Assembly: GCF_022538055.1 (NCBI RefSeq)
Contig: NZ_JAKZAM010000024.1
Location: forward strand, 1-64,000
Direction: 5' to 3'
Length of the DNA: 64,000 nucleotides
Source of the DNA: Cognataquiflexum nitidum
Lineage (GTDB): Bacteria > Bacteroidota > Bacteroidia > Cytophagales > Cyclobacteriaceae
Position numbers and translations under genes: made by a program. Positions 35,936 through 45,395 of the stretch are shown in pieces; the first letter of the stretch is position 1; every line of letters starts with the position of its first letter. Below the pieces are notes generated by a model. The model made no database searches and had not been told where the DNA came from. It worked only from the letters and a program-made list of their open reading frames with translations.

Positions 35936-37264
35936 ATGCTAACACTTTTGACCATTTTATTTGCCTTGGCATTGATACTGATTGCCATTGTCAAGTATGA
36001 TATACATCCCTTTTTAGCGCTTTTTGTAGGAGCTATTCTCTATGGATTATTATCCGGGATGCCTGTGGATCTGATTCTCAAATCAATAACAGAGGGTTTT
36101 GGTGGAGTCTTGGGAAGTATTGGTTTGCTGATATTATTAGGGGTGATCATGGGTACTTTCTTGGAAAAAACAGGAGGGGCCTTGGTCATAGCAGAAAAGA
36201 TACTTTCCTGGATTGGTGAAAAATCCGTGACAGTAGCTATGTTGCTGAGTGGTTATATCCTCTCCATTCCGGTATTTGGCGACAGTACTTTCATTATGCT
36301 GAATCCCATCAGCAAATCCCTTTCGCTCAAAAGCAAAGTTCCCTATGCTGCGACAACCATTGCAGTAGCTTTGGGCGCGACTGCAAGTCATTCTCTTGTG
36401 CCGCCTACTCCAGGACCTATAGCCACTGCCGGGATATTGGAGGCAGACTTGGGCATGATCATATTTTGGGGTTTGATAGTGAGTTTGATTACTCTGATCC
36501 CAAGTTACTTTTTTATCAAGAGGGTTTGTTCGAAAATCCCCCTTGAAGCAAAAATAGCTGAGGTAGAAGTCGGAAAGACAATCCCAAAACCTCCAACCGC
36601 TTTCAATTCCTTCCTCCCCGTCATAGTACCGCTTGTTTTGATTATTTTAGCTTCCATTGCCAAATATCCAACTCAGCCTTTTGGGGAAAATATGTTTACT
36701 ACTGTAATCCTGTTTGTGGGTAGTCCGGTAATCGCTTTGCTGATAGGAGCATTTTTGTCTTTCACTTTACCGGCAAAGTTTGACAGGAAGTTATTATCCT
36801 CCTCGGGTTGGATCGGTGAGGCCATGTTGATTGCTGCACCTGTGATATTGATAACCGGTGCCGGAGGGGTTTTTGGCAAAATGCTTCAAAACTCAGGAAT
36901 CGGTGACATGGTAAGCGCCAATATGAGCAGTGCCAATTGGGGGATCTTTCTTCCTTTCTTGATTGCCTTTGCCCTGAAAACTGCTCAAGGCTCCTCTACT
37001 GTGGCGATGATTACCACAGCTTCAATTATTGCGCCGCTTTTGGTGAGTTTGGGTCTGGATTCGGAGACAATGCGGGTGTTTGCGGCTTTGTCAATCGGTG
37101 CGGGCGCGATTGCGATTTCCCATGCCAATGATAGTTTCTTTTGGGCAGTCACCCAACTTTCAGGTCTGACCATCAAGCAGGGAAATCAAACGCATAGCCT
37201 TGGAACACTCATCATGTCGGTTACGGCGATTTCGGTGATTTATTTGATTACGCTTTTTGTGTAA
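35936..37264 (+). CDS. GntP family gluconate/sugar-acid permease
   Basis: A 442-residue inner-membrane H+ symporter with about 12-14 hydrophobic segments. 'GDSTFIMLNPISKSLS' and 'GATASHSLVPPTPGPIATAG' are the conserved GntP loops, and 'TAQGSSTVAMITTASI' and 'AISHANDSFFWAVTQ' the family's later signature. It should take up gluconate or a related aldonate, fitting the upstream oxidoreductase and the downstream gluconate-5-dehydrogenase-like SDR. Confidence 0.93.
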   Translation: MLTLLTILFALALILIAIVKYDIHPFLALFVGAILYGLLSGMPVDLILKSITEGFGGVLGSIGLLILLGVIMGTFLEKTGGALVIAEKILSWIGEKSVTVAMLLSGYILSIPVFGDSTFIMLNPISKSLSLKSKVPYAATTIAVALGATASHSLVPPTPGPIATAGILEADLGMIIFWGLIVSLITLIPSYFFIKRVCSKIPLEAKIAEVEVGKTIPKPPTAFNSFLPVIVPLVLIILASIAKYPTQPFGENMFTTVILFVGSPVIALLIGAFLSFTLPAKFDRKLLSSSGWIGEAMLIAAPVILITGAGGVFGKMLQNSGIGDMVSANMSSANWGIFLPFLIAFALKTAQGSSTVAMITTASIIAPLLVSLGLDSETMRVFAALSIGAGAIAISHANDSFFWAVTQLSGLTIKQGNQTHSLGTLIMSVTAISVIYLITLFV

Positions 37265-37265
37265 A

Positions 37266-37295
37266 GGACGGAAGACGGAAGACCGATGACCGATG
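37266..37295. repeat. Degenerate short-unit repeat (GACGGAAG family)
   Basis: GGACGGAAGACGGAAGACCG followed by ATGACCGATG starts 1 bp after the GntP stop codon. It is the complement of the run at 10298-10327 and closely matches those at 42988-43017 (inverted) and 45255-45270. Confidence 0.65.
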
Positions 37296-37424
37296 TTACC
37301 AGATTTCTAGCATTTAAGCATGAAATGGATAGGATGATTTTGTTTTTTTACCTCTTACATTTCACCTCCCACCTCTTGATACTTCCTACATCCTCATTGA
37401 GAATTTTTCATTCTTCATTCCAAA

Positions 37425-38216
37425 TTAACGTGCTGTCCAGCCCCCATCGACAGTGAGCATCGATCCTACCATATAGGTTCCGGCATCACTAGCCAAAAAC
37501 AAAGCCGATCCTTGAATTTCTTTCAGGTGGCCCCATCTGCCCAAGGCAGTGGCTCCCACCACAAATTTCTTTCCCTCTTCGGTATCTGCAATCGGCAAAT
37601 TCATTTCTGTGAGAAATGGCCCTGGACAGATGGCATTGACCGTGATATTGAAAGGGGCCAATTCCAATGCCAAGGCGCGGGTCATTTGAACGACTGCACC
37701 TTTGCTTGAGGCATACGGTGTCCTGTTAGCAAGTCCTACCAATCCGAGCGTACTTGCCATGTTGATGATGCTGCCTTTGCCGGCTTTTTTCATAAATGGC
37801 GTCACAGCCCTGTTGCATAGCCATGTTCCGGTGACGTTTACATCCATTACTTTTTTGAAATCCTCCTCACTCAGTTCGTCAATTGCACCACGGATATTGA
37901 TCCCGGCGCTATTGATCAGGATGTCTATCCTGCCAAATGCGGCCATGGCAGCATTGGCCATTTTTTCTGTCTGCTCCTTGGAAGACACATCTGCCGAAAA
38001 GGAAATGGCTTTGATACCGTAGGCTTTTTCCAATTCCAAGGCGGACTCTGCACCGACAGCCCCGTCCCGACTGACCAACATGATATTGGCCCCAGCCGAA
38101 GCCAATCCCGCAGCCATAGCCAAACCGAGCCCTTTGGACCCTCCGGTGATGATGGCAGCTTTGCCGCTCAGGTCAAAAAGTTTGATTCCGGGTAATTCAC
38201 TGACTGAAGTATTCAT
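37425..38216 (-). CDS. SDR family oxidoreductase, gluconate 5-dehydrogenase-like
   Basis: A 263-residue classical SDR: cofactor motif TGGSKGLG near residues 24-31, 'NSAGIN' near 107, Ser in 'NMASTLG', and the Tyr-x-x-x-Lys pair in 'YASSKG'. The C-terminal 'VGSMLTVDGGWTA' is typical. The closest functional types are gluconate-5-dehydrogenase / 2-dehydro-3-deoxy-gluconate dehydrogenase, which agrees with the GntP permease on the other strand. It ends an apparent operon with the TIM-barrel and cytochrome dehydrogenase genes (gaps 42 and 17 bp). It is cytoplasmic. Confidence 0.88.
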   Translation of the reverse strand: MNTSVSELPGIKLFDLSGKAAIITGGSKGLGLAMAAGLASAGANIMLVSRDGAVGAESALELEKAYGIKAISFSADVSSKEQTEKMANAAMAAFGRIDILINSAGINIRGAIDELSEEDFKKVMDVNVTGTWLCNRAVTPFMKKAGKGSIINMASTLGLVGLANRTPYASSKGAVVQMTRALALELAPFNITVNAICPGPFLTEMNLPIADTEEGKKFVVGATALGRWGHLKEIQGSALFLASDAGTYMVGSMLTVDGGWTAR

Positions 38217-38258
38217 ATTTTTATCTTAATTGAATGTTGATTAATTTTTTTTTGCAGT

Positions 38259-39362
38259 TTATTTACCAAGCCCCAATTTGCTCCTGCTGTACCGGAGACT
38301 GGTGAGTACATTGGATTCTTCAAAACCAAGCCGCTGCTCTGGTTCTAGGTTGCGTGTATAAGGCAACTCACCCGAAAAGGATTTTTCCCTTACCATTTTG
38401 AGAATTCCGGCAAGTTCAGGGCCCGATATGCTATCAAAGGTGGCCCAATATTCCTCCTCCAGACAAGGGATTTCCAATGGGTCGCGTGTGATCATTTCCA
38501 GATTGAAGGTAATTTTGGGGTTATATTTCCTGCAGAGTTCGATCCCTTTTTTGAGGTCGACTATTCCTTCTCCAAGTGGAACCTCAGACAGTAAAAAGCC
38601 TTTGGAATAGGATTTGACGCCCATATCCTTGATGTGGGTGGAAAATGAATAGGGAGCCAAAAGGTTGATAACATCTTCCGATTTTTCGAGAAGGGAATAA
38701 TTGTTTCCAAAATCCAAAGTCACCCCGATCCATTCGCTGTCCATTCCTTTGATGATTTCGACCAATTCAGCTGCGCGCCAGTCTTTGTGGTTTTCTACTG
38801 CCAATTTTATTTTATGCTTTCTTGCTATGGGTTCTGCCCATTGAAGGGAAATGATAGATTTGGCTTTGAAATCAAGAAATTCAGTGTCTGTTTTGAAATT
38901 TTCATATCTCCTCCCACTCAGGCAAACAGTCCTCAGGATTGTCGCTCCTGCTTCTTTGGCGGCCAAGACTTCTTTCTCAAATTTATCTAGATCTTCTTTA
39001 GACTTAGGTAGCCCTATACTTCCTTCCAAGTACATTCCAAGGTTTTCTCTTTGGTCCCTGACTTTTTTGGCAAAATCCGAGGTCCAGTTATTGACACCAA
39101 CCTGTACACCACCTGCTCCGATCTGATGGCAGTGTTTGATGAGTTGGAGGGCACTTTCAAAACCGGGATATTTTTCACTTGGGACTTTCGAATTCCACCT
39201 TGCACCATAGGAGTGTACTACGATACCCATCGAAACCCCTTCAAAATTCATTGAAAAAGAAGGCAATGGAAAAGCCATCGCCAATGTTGCCAATCCTGTT
39301 TTTTTTAAGAAATCCCGTCTATGAGGGGAAAAGGAGTTATTGTATTTGTCGGAGGATTTCAT
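38259..39362 (-). CDS. Tat-exported TIM-barrel sugar isomerase/epimerase-like protein
   Basis: A 367-residue xylose-isomerase-like TIM barrel with a twin-arginine signal ('SPHRRDFLKKTGLATLA', residues 12-28). Probable metal-ligand strands are 'IKLAVENHKDWR', 'WIGVTLDFGNNYSL', 'FSTHIKDMGV' and 'ITFNLEMITRDP'. It would act in the periplasm on a free or oxidised sugar. It lies 17 bp downstream of the cytochrome-c dehydrogenase lipoprotein gene, so the two probably act on one substrate. Confidence 0.87.
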   Translation of the reverse strand: MKSSDKYNNSFSPHRRDFLKKTGLATLAMAFPLPSFSMNFEGVSMGIVVHSYGARWNSKVPSEKYPGFESALQLIKHCHQIGAGGVQVGVNNWTSDFAKKVRDQRENLGMYLEGSIGLPKSKEDLDKFEKEVLAAKEAGATILRTVCLSGRRYENFKTDTEFLDFKAKSIISLQWAEPIARKHKIKLAVENHKDWRAAELVEIIKGMDSEWIGVTLDFGNNYSLLEKSEDVINLLAPYSFSTHIKDMGVKSYSKGFLLSEVPLGEGIVDLKKGIELCRKYNPKITFNLEMITRDPLEIPCLEEEYWATFDSISGPELAGILKMVREKSFSGELPYTRNLEPEQRLGFEESNVLTSLRYSRSKLGLGK

Positions 39363-39379
39363 CTTGGTGGGATGGGCTT

Positions 39380-41929
39380 CTAGTTAGGTTTGAGGACAGA
39401 CAAGGAGTCGGTATGCTTGATAAGTTCAGGGGCGGTCCATGGATACACCCTTCCCTGCGAGGTATGACGGGTAGAGGAAACAGTTCTGCCACTGATGGCA
39501 GGAGCTTGGTTTCCCCATTCGTTTCGGATATAGGTCAATATCGCAGCGATGGAAGCATCATCCATGGTCGAATGTGATGGCATGACGGGAAGGATTTCCG
39601 GGGCGTCATATTTTTTTCCTGAAACTTCCAATGGACCTTCCATGCCATGGAGGAGGATGAGGGAAAGCCGGATTTCATCACCGATCACCCATTCCGAAGC
39701 AGCCAACGGCGGTCCCATCCTGTTGACTCCAGCGCCGTCCGAACCGTGACACCCTGCACAGGTTACCAGGTATTTTTGCCTGCCCAAAGCAAATTGTTGC
39801 ATCCCTTTTTCATCAAGAGAATTGGCTGACATTTCTAACAATTTTGGCGTATACCCCGGCCAAGAAAACATGGATTTCAGCATCTCTACTCTTGCAGGTT
39901 CGATCTTAAGGTCAGTTCTTTTAAGGAGTGGAGGTTCTTTTTTCAAAGCCAAAGGCCCTTTTGTTCCACTATTTGCTGCTTGGATGGCCATTCCGGTAAG
40001 AACGACCTGATGTTTCCAATCCGAATTCTCAGGAGAAGCATCCAATATTGTCAGCAGGCTTTCCAGTTCTTTTGGATCTCTTTTCCTGACAATGGAAACG
40101 GTCAGCATTTCCAGAAATATCTCTTTGGAAGGATCTGTTGTCGTCCAATTTTCAGATATCCATAACTTACCCAAGAAATCAAATTCTCGGTTACCCAAAC
40201 TACTCATGACCGCATCCCTGACCAATGCATTTTCCCCAAAGCGGGAAATTATTTTTTCCAATATTATGGAGGCATCCTCTGTATTCAGGGCATAAGCACT
40301 CAAAGCCATTTGCAGGGAAACTTCAATGGGAGCATCCATTACTTTGGAGGTTAATAATTGTCCGAGGTTCGTCTGTATGGTTTTATCTTGAGGTGCAAAA
40401 ATTTCCAAAAGCCTGATAGCCGTTTTTTGTAGCAAAATGGATGGATCATCGAGTAAGTCGAAAAGCAAATCAGGCGTTATCAAACCCAAACCTTCCAAAG
40501 TCCAAAGTCCGTGGAACCTGCCCAATTCGGATTTTCCGTTTCGGGCCAAGTCTTCCAAATCCGATTTTATGGATACATCCTCCCGCTCGACCAAGAGTCT
40601 TTGGGCCATGTCCCTGTGCCAGCCATCAGGATGAGAAAGGCGCTGGATTAGGTCCATGGAGCTTTCTTTGGAAAGTTTTGGATTTGGGGAAGGTTCCCAA
40701 TCTTCCGGAACAATCCGCCAGATTCTGCCCAGATGAACCGGAAACACCAAGTCTCGCTTCAAGGTCTGCTCCCTCAAATAGGGGGTCACATAAGATCCAT
40801 GTTGCACCATTCCCCTATACATATCAGCAATATACAATGCGCCATCCGGTCCAATAGTTGAATTAACAGGCCGGAAGCGTTCATCCGTGGAGGCCAAAAA
40901 TTCTCTACCCGGGTTTGGATCAAAAGCCTCTAAGAATATACCATTTTGTTTGACGACGTTCCTTTTTACAAGGTTTCCTGCATTTTCACAGACAAAAGCA
41001 TTCCCATAATATTCCTTTGGAAATAATGTGCTCCTGAATACGAGTGGAGAGCATGCTGAAGTGAATTCAAGAAGTTTTCCCTCCTCGTCCAAAGTTCCGG
41101 GGATATAACCCCTGTTCACAGCAAGATTTGGCCTTATCGGAAATATCCGCCGGTCTATCGTCAGTCCATGGTCAATTCCGGTGGAAGGGGAGTGGTTTTT
41201 GTTTCGGGAAAGGTAATTGGCAGGAACGAGATCGGCATGCAGTTGGGACCAATTGTAATTGTAAAACAACCTTCCCTGATCGTCATGGCTGACACCCCAT
41301 TGTCCCCGGGCTTCGGTGCTGTCCCGGACCCATTCTCCGCCTTGATTTCTGTACCGCAACTTTGACTTCACATTATAGTACCAGTTATCAATATTCCTCA
41401 AAAGGCCATTGTCGGAATGCTCGGGAATGCCATTTTGGGAATAAGTAGAGTCCAAAAGTACTTTTGAATCTGCCTTCAGGTCGCTATCCATGTCTTTTGT
41501 GATCCAAAGGGAATTGTTCTCAGCGACTAGGGCACCACCTTTTATAAGTCCCAAAGCCCTTGGCATGATGAGGCTGTCAAGGTAGATGGTGCTTTTGTCC
41601 ATCACTCCGTCGCCATCTTCGTCCTCCAAAACAGAAATTCTACCGAGAGGTTGCTGCTCTTCAGTACCATCGATGTCGGTCATAAAACCCCTCATTTCGA
41701 CCACCCAAAGCCTGCCATCTTCATCGAATGTCAGGGCTATCGGATCCTGCACCATGGGTTCAGCCGCGACCAATTGTATTTTAAATCCCTTTTCGATTTC
41801 AAAAGTCTCGAGTTCTTCTTGGGGTGATTTTGGCGGTGAGGAATCTTCTGGAATAGGGGCCTTCCTTTCTGAGCATTGGCTCAGAATTACAATGGACAAT
41901 AGGAGTAAATATTTTCGGAAAATAGGCAT
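39380..41929 (-). CDS. Lipoprotein membrane-bound dehydrogenase with HEAT repeats and cytochrome c (PVC-type)
   Basis: An 849-residue lipoprotein; the ATG at 41929 gives a signal peptide with lipobox 'ILSQC'. Residues about 40-400 form a dehydrogenase-type beta-propeller ('DPIALTFDEDGRLWVVEMRG', 'IGPDGALYIADMYRG'), residues about 430-680 look like HEAT repeats, and the C-terminal domain is cytochrome c with haem site C724-A-G-C727-H728. This layout is that of the large cytochrome-containing sugar dehydrogenases frequent in Planctomycetes and Bacteroidota. It heads the operon with the TIM-barrel and SDR genes and would pass electrons from sugar oxidation to the respiratory chain. Confidence 0.88.
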   Translation of the reverse strand: MPIFRKYLLLLSIVILSQCSERKAPIPEDSSPPKSPQEELETFEIEKGFKIQLVAAEPMVQDPIALTFDEDGRLWVVEMRGFMTDIDGTEEQQPLGRISVLEDEDGDGVMDKSTIYLDSLIMPRALGLIKGGALVAENNSLWITKDMDSDLKADSKVLLDSTYSQNGIPEHSDNGLLRNIDNWYYNVKSKLRYRNQGGEWVRDSTEARGQWGVSHDDQGRLFYNYNWSQLHADLVPANYLSRNKNHSPSTGIDHGLTIDRRIFPIRPNLAVNRGYIPGTLDEEGKLLEFTSACSPLVFRSTLFPKEYYGNAFVCENAGNLVKRNVVKQNGIFLEAFDPNPGREFLASTDERFRPVNSTIGPDGALYIADMYRGMVQHGSYVTPYLREQTLKRDLVFPVHLGRIWRIVPEDWEPSPNPKLSKESSMDLIQRLSHPDGWHRDMAQRLLVEREDVSIKSDLEDLARNGKSELGRFHGLWTLEGLGLITPDLLFDLLDDPSILLQKTAIRLLEIFAPQDKTIQTNLGQLLTSKVMDAPIEVSLQMALSAYALNTEDASIILEKIISRFGENALVRDAVMSSLGNREFDFLGKLWISENWTTTDPSKEIFLEMLTVSIVRKRDPKELESLLTILDASPENSDWKHQVVLTGMAIQAANSGTKGPLALKKEPPLLKRTDLKIEPARVEMLKSMFSWPGYTPKLLEMSANSLDEKGMQQFALGRQKYLVTCAGCHGSDGAGVNRMGPPLAASEWVIGDEIRLSLILLHGMEGPLEVSGKKYDAPEILPVMPSHSTMDDASIAAILTYIRNEWGNQAPAISGRTVSSTRHTSQGRVYPWTAPELIKHTDSLSVLKPN

Positions 41930-42131
41930 GAACGGGTTTATTGCTATTCGAAGACAAATTTGATTTTCAAGCAATCAAGTCCCTGAAAACCAAAATGCAG
42001 CTCAAACCCAAGTTGCAATTTATTCCCTTGATACACAAGCATCTTTTACAGAGGCGGACAAAAATCTGACATCTGGTAAAAAATAGAACAAAGGAATATT
42101 GAACCTAGTTTGCCCGGACTTTGAATCCTGT

Positions 42132-42830
42132 TTACAAACTATTTTTATCTATCAAACACTCCACATTGGGATGCATCCAAAGGAAAGATGCGGGACATTG
42201 TGTTGAAATTTTTCTTTCCAAAATCTGTTTGATGGCTTCCTGTTTGCCTTTGCCTGTGATGAGAAATATTATTTTTCTTGTCTCAAGAATATCCTTCATG
42301 CCCACACACAATCCATAAGCCGGTTCCGGACCCTGGGACAATGCCGGGTCATGCTGTATCGTAGAGGGTGCCAAAACAGCTTTATGAAAATATGGCTGCA
42401 AAAAATCAGCAGGTTCGTTGAAAGCAATGTGGGCGTTTTTTCCCAATCCCAAAATACAAATGTCAAAAGGCCCTTGTTCGCTGATAAAGTTTTGCATTCC
42501 CGTGCACTCGGCCGCTACCGATTCGGGTGCAGTATCAAATCCAACATACCTTTCAGCCGGGATTTCCAAAGGTTCCAACACATGTTTTTTGATGTAGGAT
42601 TCGCAGGAATCAGGATGGGAGAGCGGAATGATTCCCCACTCGTCCATTTTGACGACGCGCATCCGCTCAAAGAGGGATTTATTTTTTGCCATTTCGGCAT
42701 ACATACCCGTAGGAGAATTTCCCGTAGCGGCACAAAACAACAGGTCTCTTTTTAGCAGAACTTCATCCATGACAAGTTTTGCAGCATATTGGCTTAGGGA
42801 ATCGTAATTTTCAAGATAGGTGATTTTCAT
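42132..42830 (-). CDS. NagB/AgaI-like glucosamine/galactosamine-6-phosphate isomerase
   Basis: A 232-residue cytoplasmic enzyme of the NagB/6-phosphogluconolactonase family that opens and deaminates amino-sugar 6-phosphates. 'CAATGNSPTGMY' is the phosphate-binding loop, 'VVKMDEWG' the catalytic Asp strand and 'LGLGKNAHIAFNEPAD' the active-site loop. In NagB the last reads GxGxDGHIAF; the Lys-Asn here is closer to galactosamine-6-phosphate isomerases. Single gene with a 202-bp gap upstream. Preference for galactosamine-6-phosphate is an inference. Confidence 0.85.
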   Translation of the reverse strand: MKITYLENYDSLSQYAAKLVMDEVLLKRDLLFCAATGNSPTGMYAEMAKNKSLFERMRVVKMDEWGIIPLSHPDSCESYIKKHVLEPLEIPAERYVGFDTAPESVAAECTGMQNFISEQGPFDICILGLGKNAHIAFNEPADFLQPYFHKAVLAPSTIQHDPALSQGPEPAYGLCVGMKDILETRKIIFLITGKGKQEAIKQILERKISTQCPASFLWMHPNVECLIDKNSL

Positions 42831-42987
42831 AATCCAAATCTATCAAAACCATCAATGAAATCAGAAAATCCAGGCAGGTAATTGCACATGATGGTTTCCT
42901 CTATTTTGATTTAATGAGTGTACACAATTATGCCAGTAGATTGGATATCCATTTAAATTTTTGTCTGCAGACTGAAATATCCGGTAC

Positions 42988-43017
42988 ATCGGTCTTCCGA
43001 CTTCCGTCTTCCGTCCC
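42988..43017. repeat. Degenerate short-unit repeat, inverted copy
   Basis: CATCGGTCTTCCGACTTCCG followed by TCTTCCGTCC is the complement of the GGACGGAAG run at 37266-37295. It sits in the 395-bp divergent gap 42831-43225, which contains no gene but must hold promoters for the isomerase and GH127 genes. Confidence 0.65.
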
Positions 43018-43225
43018 CATGAAGAAGAATATGGCGTTACTGGCAAAGAAGCGTATATCCATTTTTGATTTTCCCATTCAAGTATAAATTCTGGCAAAAT
43101 TGGTTCAATTGGATATATTTGTATAGATGGCCAAAATCCATTGTCTGATTTGGATTTCTGTTTTTGATCCTTACAGAAATCCGTACACGGCCTTGCTTTC
43201 TGCTTCATATACAACACAAAAAAAC

Positions 43226-45196
43226 ATGAAAACCTACGTATTCCTGCTTTCTATCCTAATGCTTATTGTTTCTGAAAAAGCCATAAGCCAATCCGAATTG
43301 GTCAGGTTGACACCTGTCAGTTACTCGGAAGTGACTATCACAGATGCTTTTTGGAAACCAAAACTGGAAAAAGTAGCCTCCACCGCCTTGCAGGTTTGTA
43401 TTCAGCAAACTGAAATCGAGACTGGCCGTATTCGGAATTTTGAGAAAGCTGCGAGAAAAACAGGGGAGACCCATGAAGGTATTTATTATGATGACAGTGA
43501 TGTATATAAAGCCTTGGAGGCCATTGCCTATTCCCTCAAAAACCAATCTGATCCTGCACTTGAAGCCAAGGCGGACGAATGGATCGATAAGATCGCCGCA
43601 GCGCAAGAGGCCGATGGCTATATCAATACTTTTTACACCTTGACCGGATTGGAAAACAGGTGGAAAGACATGGACAAACACGAAGCATATTGCGCAGGGC
43701 ACCTGATCGAGGCTGGTGTGGCTTATTACCAAACTACCGGAAAGAGAAAACTCCTGGATGTCGGTATCAAGATGGCCGACCATATTGATCAGACTTTCAG
43801 ACAGGCCAATCGGCCTTGGGTAGTCGGCCATCAGGAGATCGAACTGGCTTTGGTCAAATTGTACAAGTTGACCGAAGAGGAAAGGTACCTCGAACTTTCT
43901 GATTGGTTTTTGGACCAAAGGGGCCGTGGCCATGGAGTAGGAGGGATCTGGGAAAACAAGCATTGGGGTCCCAAATATGCGCAAGATGACGTGCCTGTCA
44001 AGGAACAAAAAGAAATCACAGGACATGCCGTCAGGGCCATGTATCTCTACACCGGTGCTGCAGATGTCGCCGCAGCAAAGAATGACGATGGGTATATGAA
44101 TGCCATGAAAACAGTGTGGGAAGATGTGGTCTACCGCAACATGTACATCACAGGAGGGATAGGTTCCTCGGGTAGCAATGAGGGTTTTTCTGTCGATTTT
44201 GACCTGCCAAACGAAAGGGCTTACAGTGAAACCTGCGCCTCGGTAGGGATGGTTTTTTGGAATCAGCGCATGAATTCCTTGGAAGGGGATTCCAAATACA
44301 TCGATGTCTTGGAGAGGAGTCTTTACAATGCAGCCTTAGACGGTTTGAGTCTACAGGGCGACAGGTTCTTTTATGGAAATCCCTTGGCTTCCAATGGGCA
44401 ACATTCCCGCAGGGCATGGTTCGGAACTGCCTGCTGCCCTTCCAATATTTCCCGATTAGTGGCTTCGGTGGGGGATTATATCTATGCTACTTCGGAAGAT
44501 GGTATTTGGGTAAACTTATTTATCGGAAGCAATACCAATATCCAAATGGGAAAGGTAAATGTTCCGGTGGAAATCAAAACCAATTTCCCGATGGATGGGG
44601 TGGTGAACATCGCCATGAATCCTGAGAAAAAAACCACCTACAGCCTCAATTTAAGGTTGCCGGGTTGGGCTAAGGAACAGCCTGTACCAGGTGATTTGTA
44701 TCGATTCGAAGGTACAGCCAAAGAAAAATTCACTGTGACACTTAACGGTAAACCTGTGGAGTACACCCAGGAAAATGGATATATCACGATCTCCAGAAAA
44801 TGGAGCAAAGGAGACATTGTCCAATATTCCTTGCCGATGGAAATCAGGAAAGTAAAATCAAGAAATGAAGTGGAAGCCAATCGTGACAGGATTGCTTTGC
44901 AAAGAGGACCTTTGGTTTATTGTGTGGAGGGTGCTGATAATGCCGGGAGGGCTTGGAACATTGTGGTTCCGGCGAATACCGAGTTTCAAGAAGTGGAATA
45001 TCAGGTCTTGAATGAAAGGGTCATGGCCATTCAGGCAAATGTGCCGGTGGTGACCGTTTCGGAGGATGGGTCCACTGTAAAAACCGAAACCAAAAGCATT
45101 ACTGCCATTCCTTACTATACCTGGGCCAACCGAGGTCCAAATGAAATGCAGGTTTGGCTTCCGACCAAGGTAAAAGAACTTAAAGTGAATTATTGA
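43226..45196 (+). CDS. GH127-type beta-L-arabinofuranosidase
   Basis: A 656-residue exported glycosidase (signal peptide residues 1-22, ending 'KAISQ'; this sets the ATG at 43226). An (alpha/alpha)-barrel covers residues about 25-420 and beta-sandwich domains follow. The zinc and catalytic residues known for GH127 are all present: E335-T-C337 and the pair C403-C404, the first of the pair being the nucleophile position. Substrates would be beta-L-arabinofuranosides of plant glycoproteins or polysaccharides, though the family is broad. Upstream frame extensions have no conserved sequence. Confidence 0.92.
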   Translation: MKTYVFLLSILMLIVSEKAISQSELVRLTPVSYSEVTITDAFWKPKLEKVASTALQVCIQQTEIETGRIRNFEKAARKTGETHEGIYYDDSDVYKALEAIAYSLKNQSDPALEAKADEWIDKIAAAQEADGYINTFYTLTGLENRWKDMDKHEAYCAGHLIEAGVAYYQTTGKRKLLDVGIKMADHIDQTFRQANRPWVVGHQEIELALVKLYKLTEEERYLELSDWFLDQRGRGHGVGGIWENKHWGPKYAQDDVPVKEQKEITGHAVRAMYLYTGAADVAAAKNDDGYMNAMKTVWEDVVYRNMYITGGIGSSGSNEGFSVDFDLPNERAYSETCASVGMVFWNQRMNSLEGDSKYIDVLERSLYNAALDGLSLQGDRFFYGNPLASNGQHSRRAWFGTACCPSNISRLVASVGDYIYATSEDGIWVNLFIGSNTNIQMGKVNVPVEIKTNFPMDGVVNIAMNPEKKTTYSLNLRLPGWAKEQPVPGDLYRFEGTAKEKFTVTLNGKPVEYTQENGYITISRKWSKGDIVQYSLPMEIRKVKSRNEVEANRDRIALQRGPLVYCVEGADNAGRAWNIVVPANTEFQEVEYQVLNERVMAIQANVPVVTVSEDGSTVKTETKSITAIPYYTWANRGPNEMQVWLPTKVKELKVNY

Positions 45197-45254
45197 AAAA
45201 TATTTATTGGTTAGCCAATTTCCTGCCAATAGTCCGGTTTCTTTTAAATGAACG

Positions 45255-45270
45255 GGACGGAAGACGGAAG
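45255..45270. repeat. Short copy of the GACGGAAG repeat
   Basis: GGACGGAAGACGGAAG, 59 bp after the GH127 stop in the 199-bp gap 45197-45395; identical to the first 16 bases of the run at 37266. Confidence 0.6.
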
Positions 45271-45395
45271 TGTCTTGCCTTTTGCAAATATTCAAGGCTC
45301 AAATTAATTCAGCGAATGTCCTGGAATGATCGAGTCGGTGCCTATTACTATTCAACAATTTATGGAATCAGTTTTCCACCTTTCCTTAACCCAAA

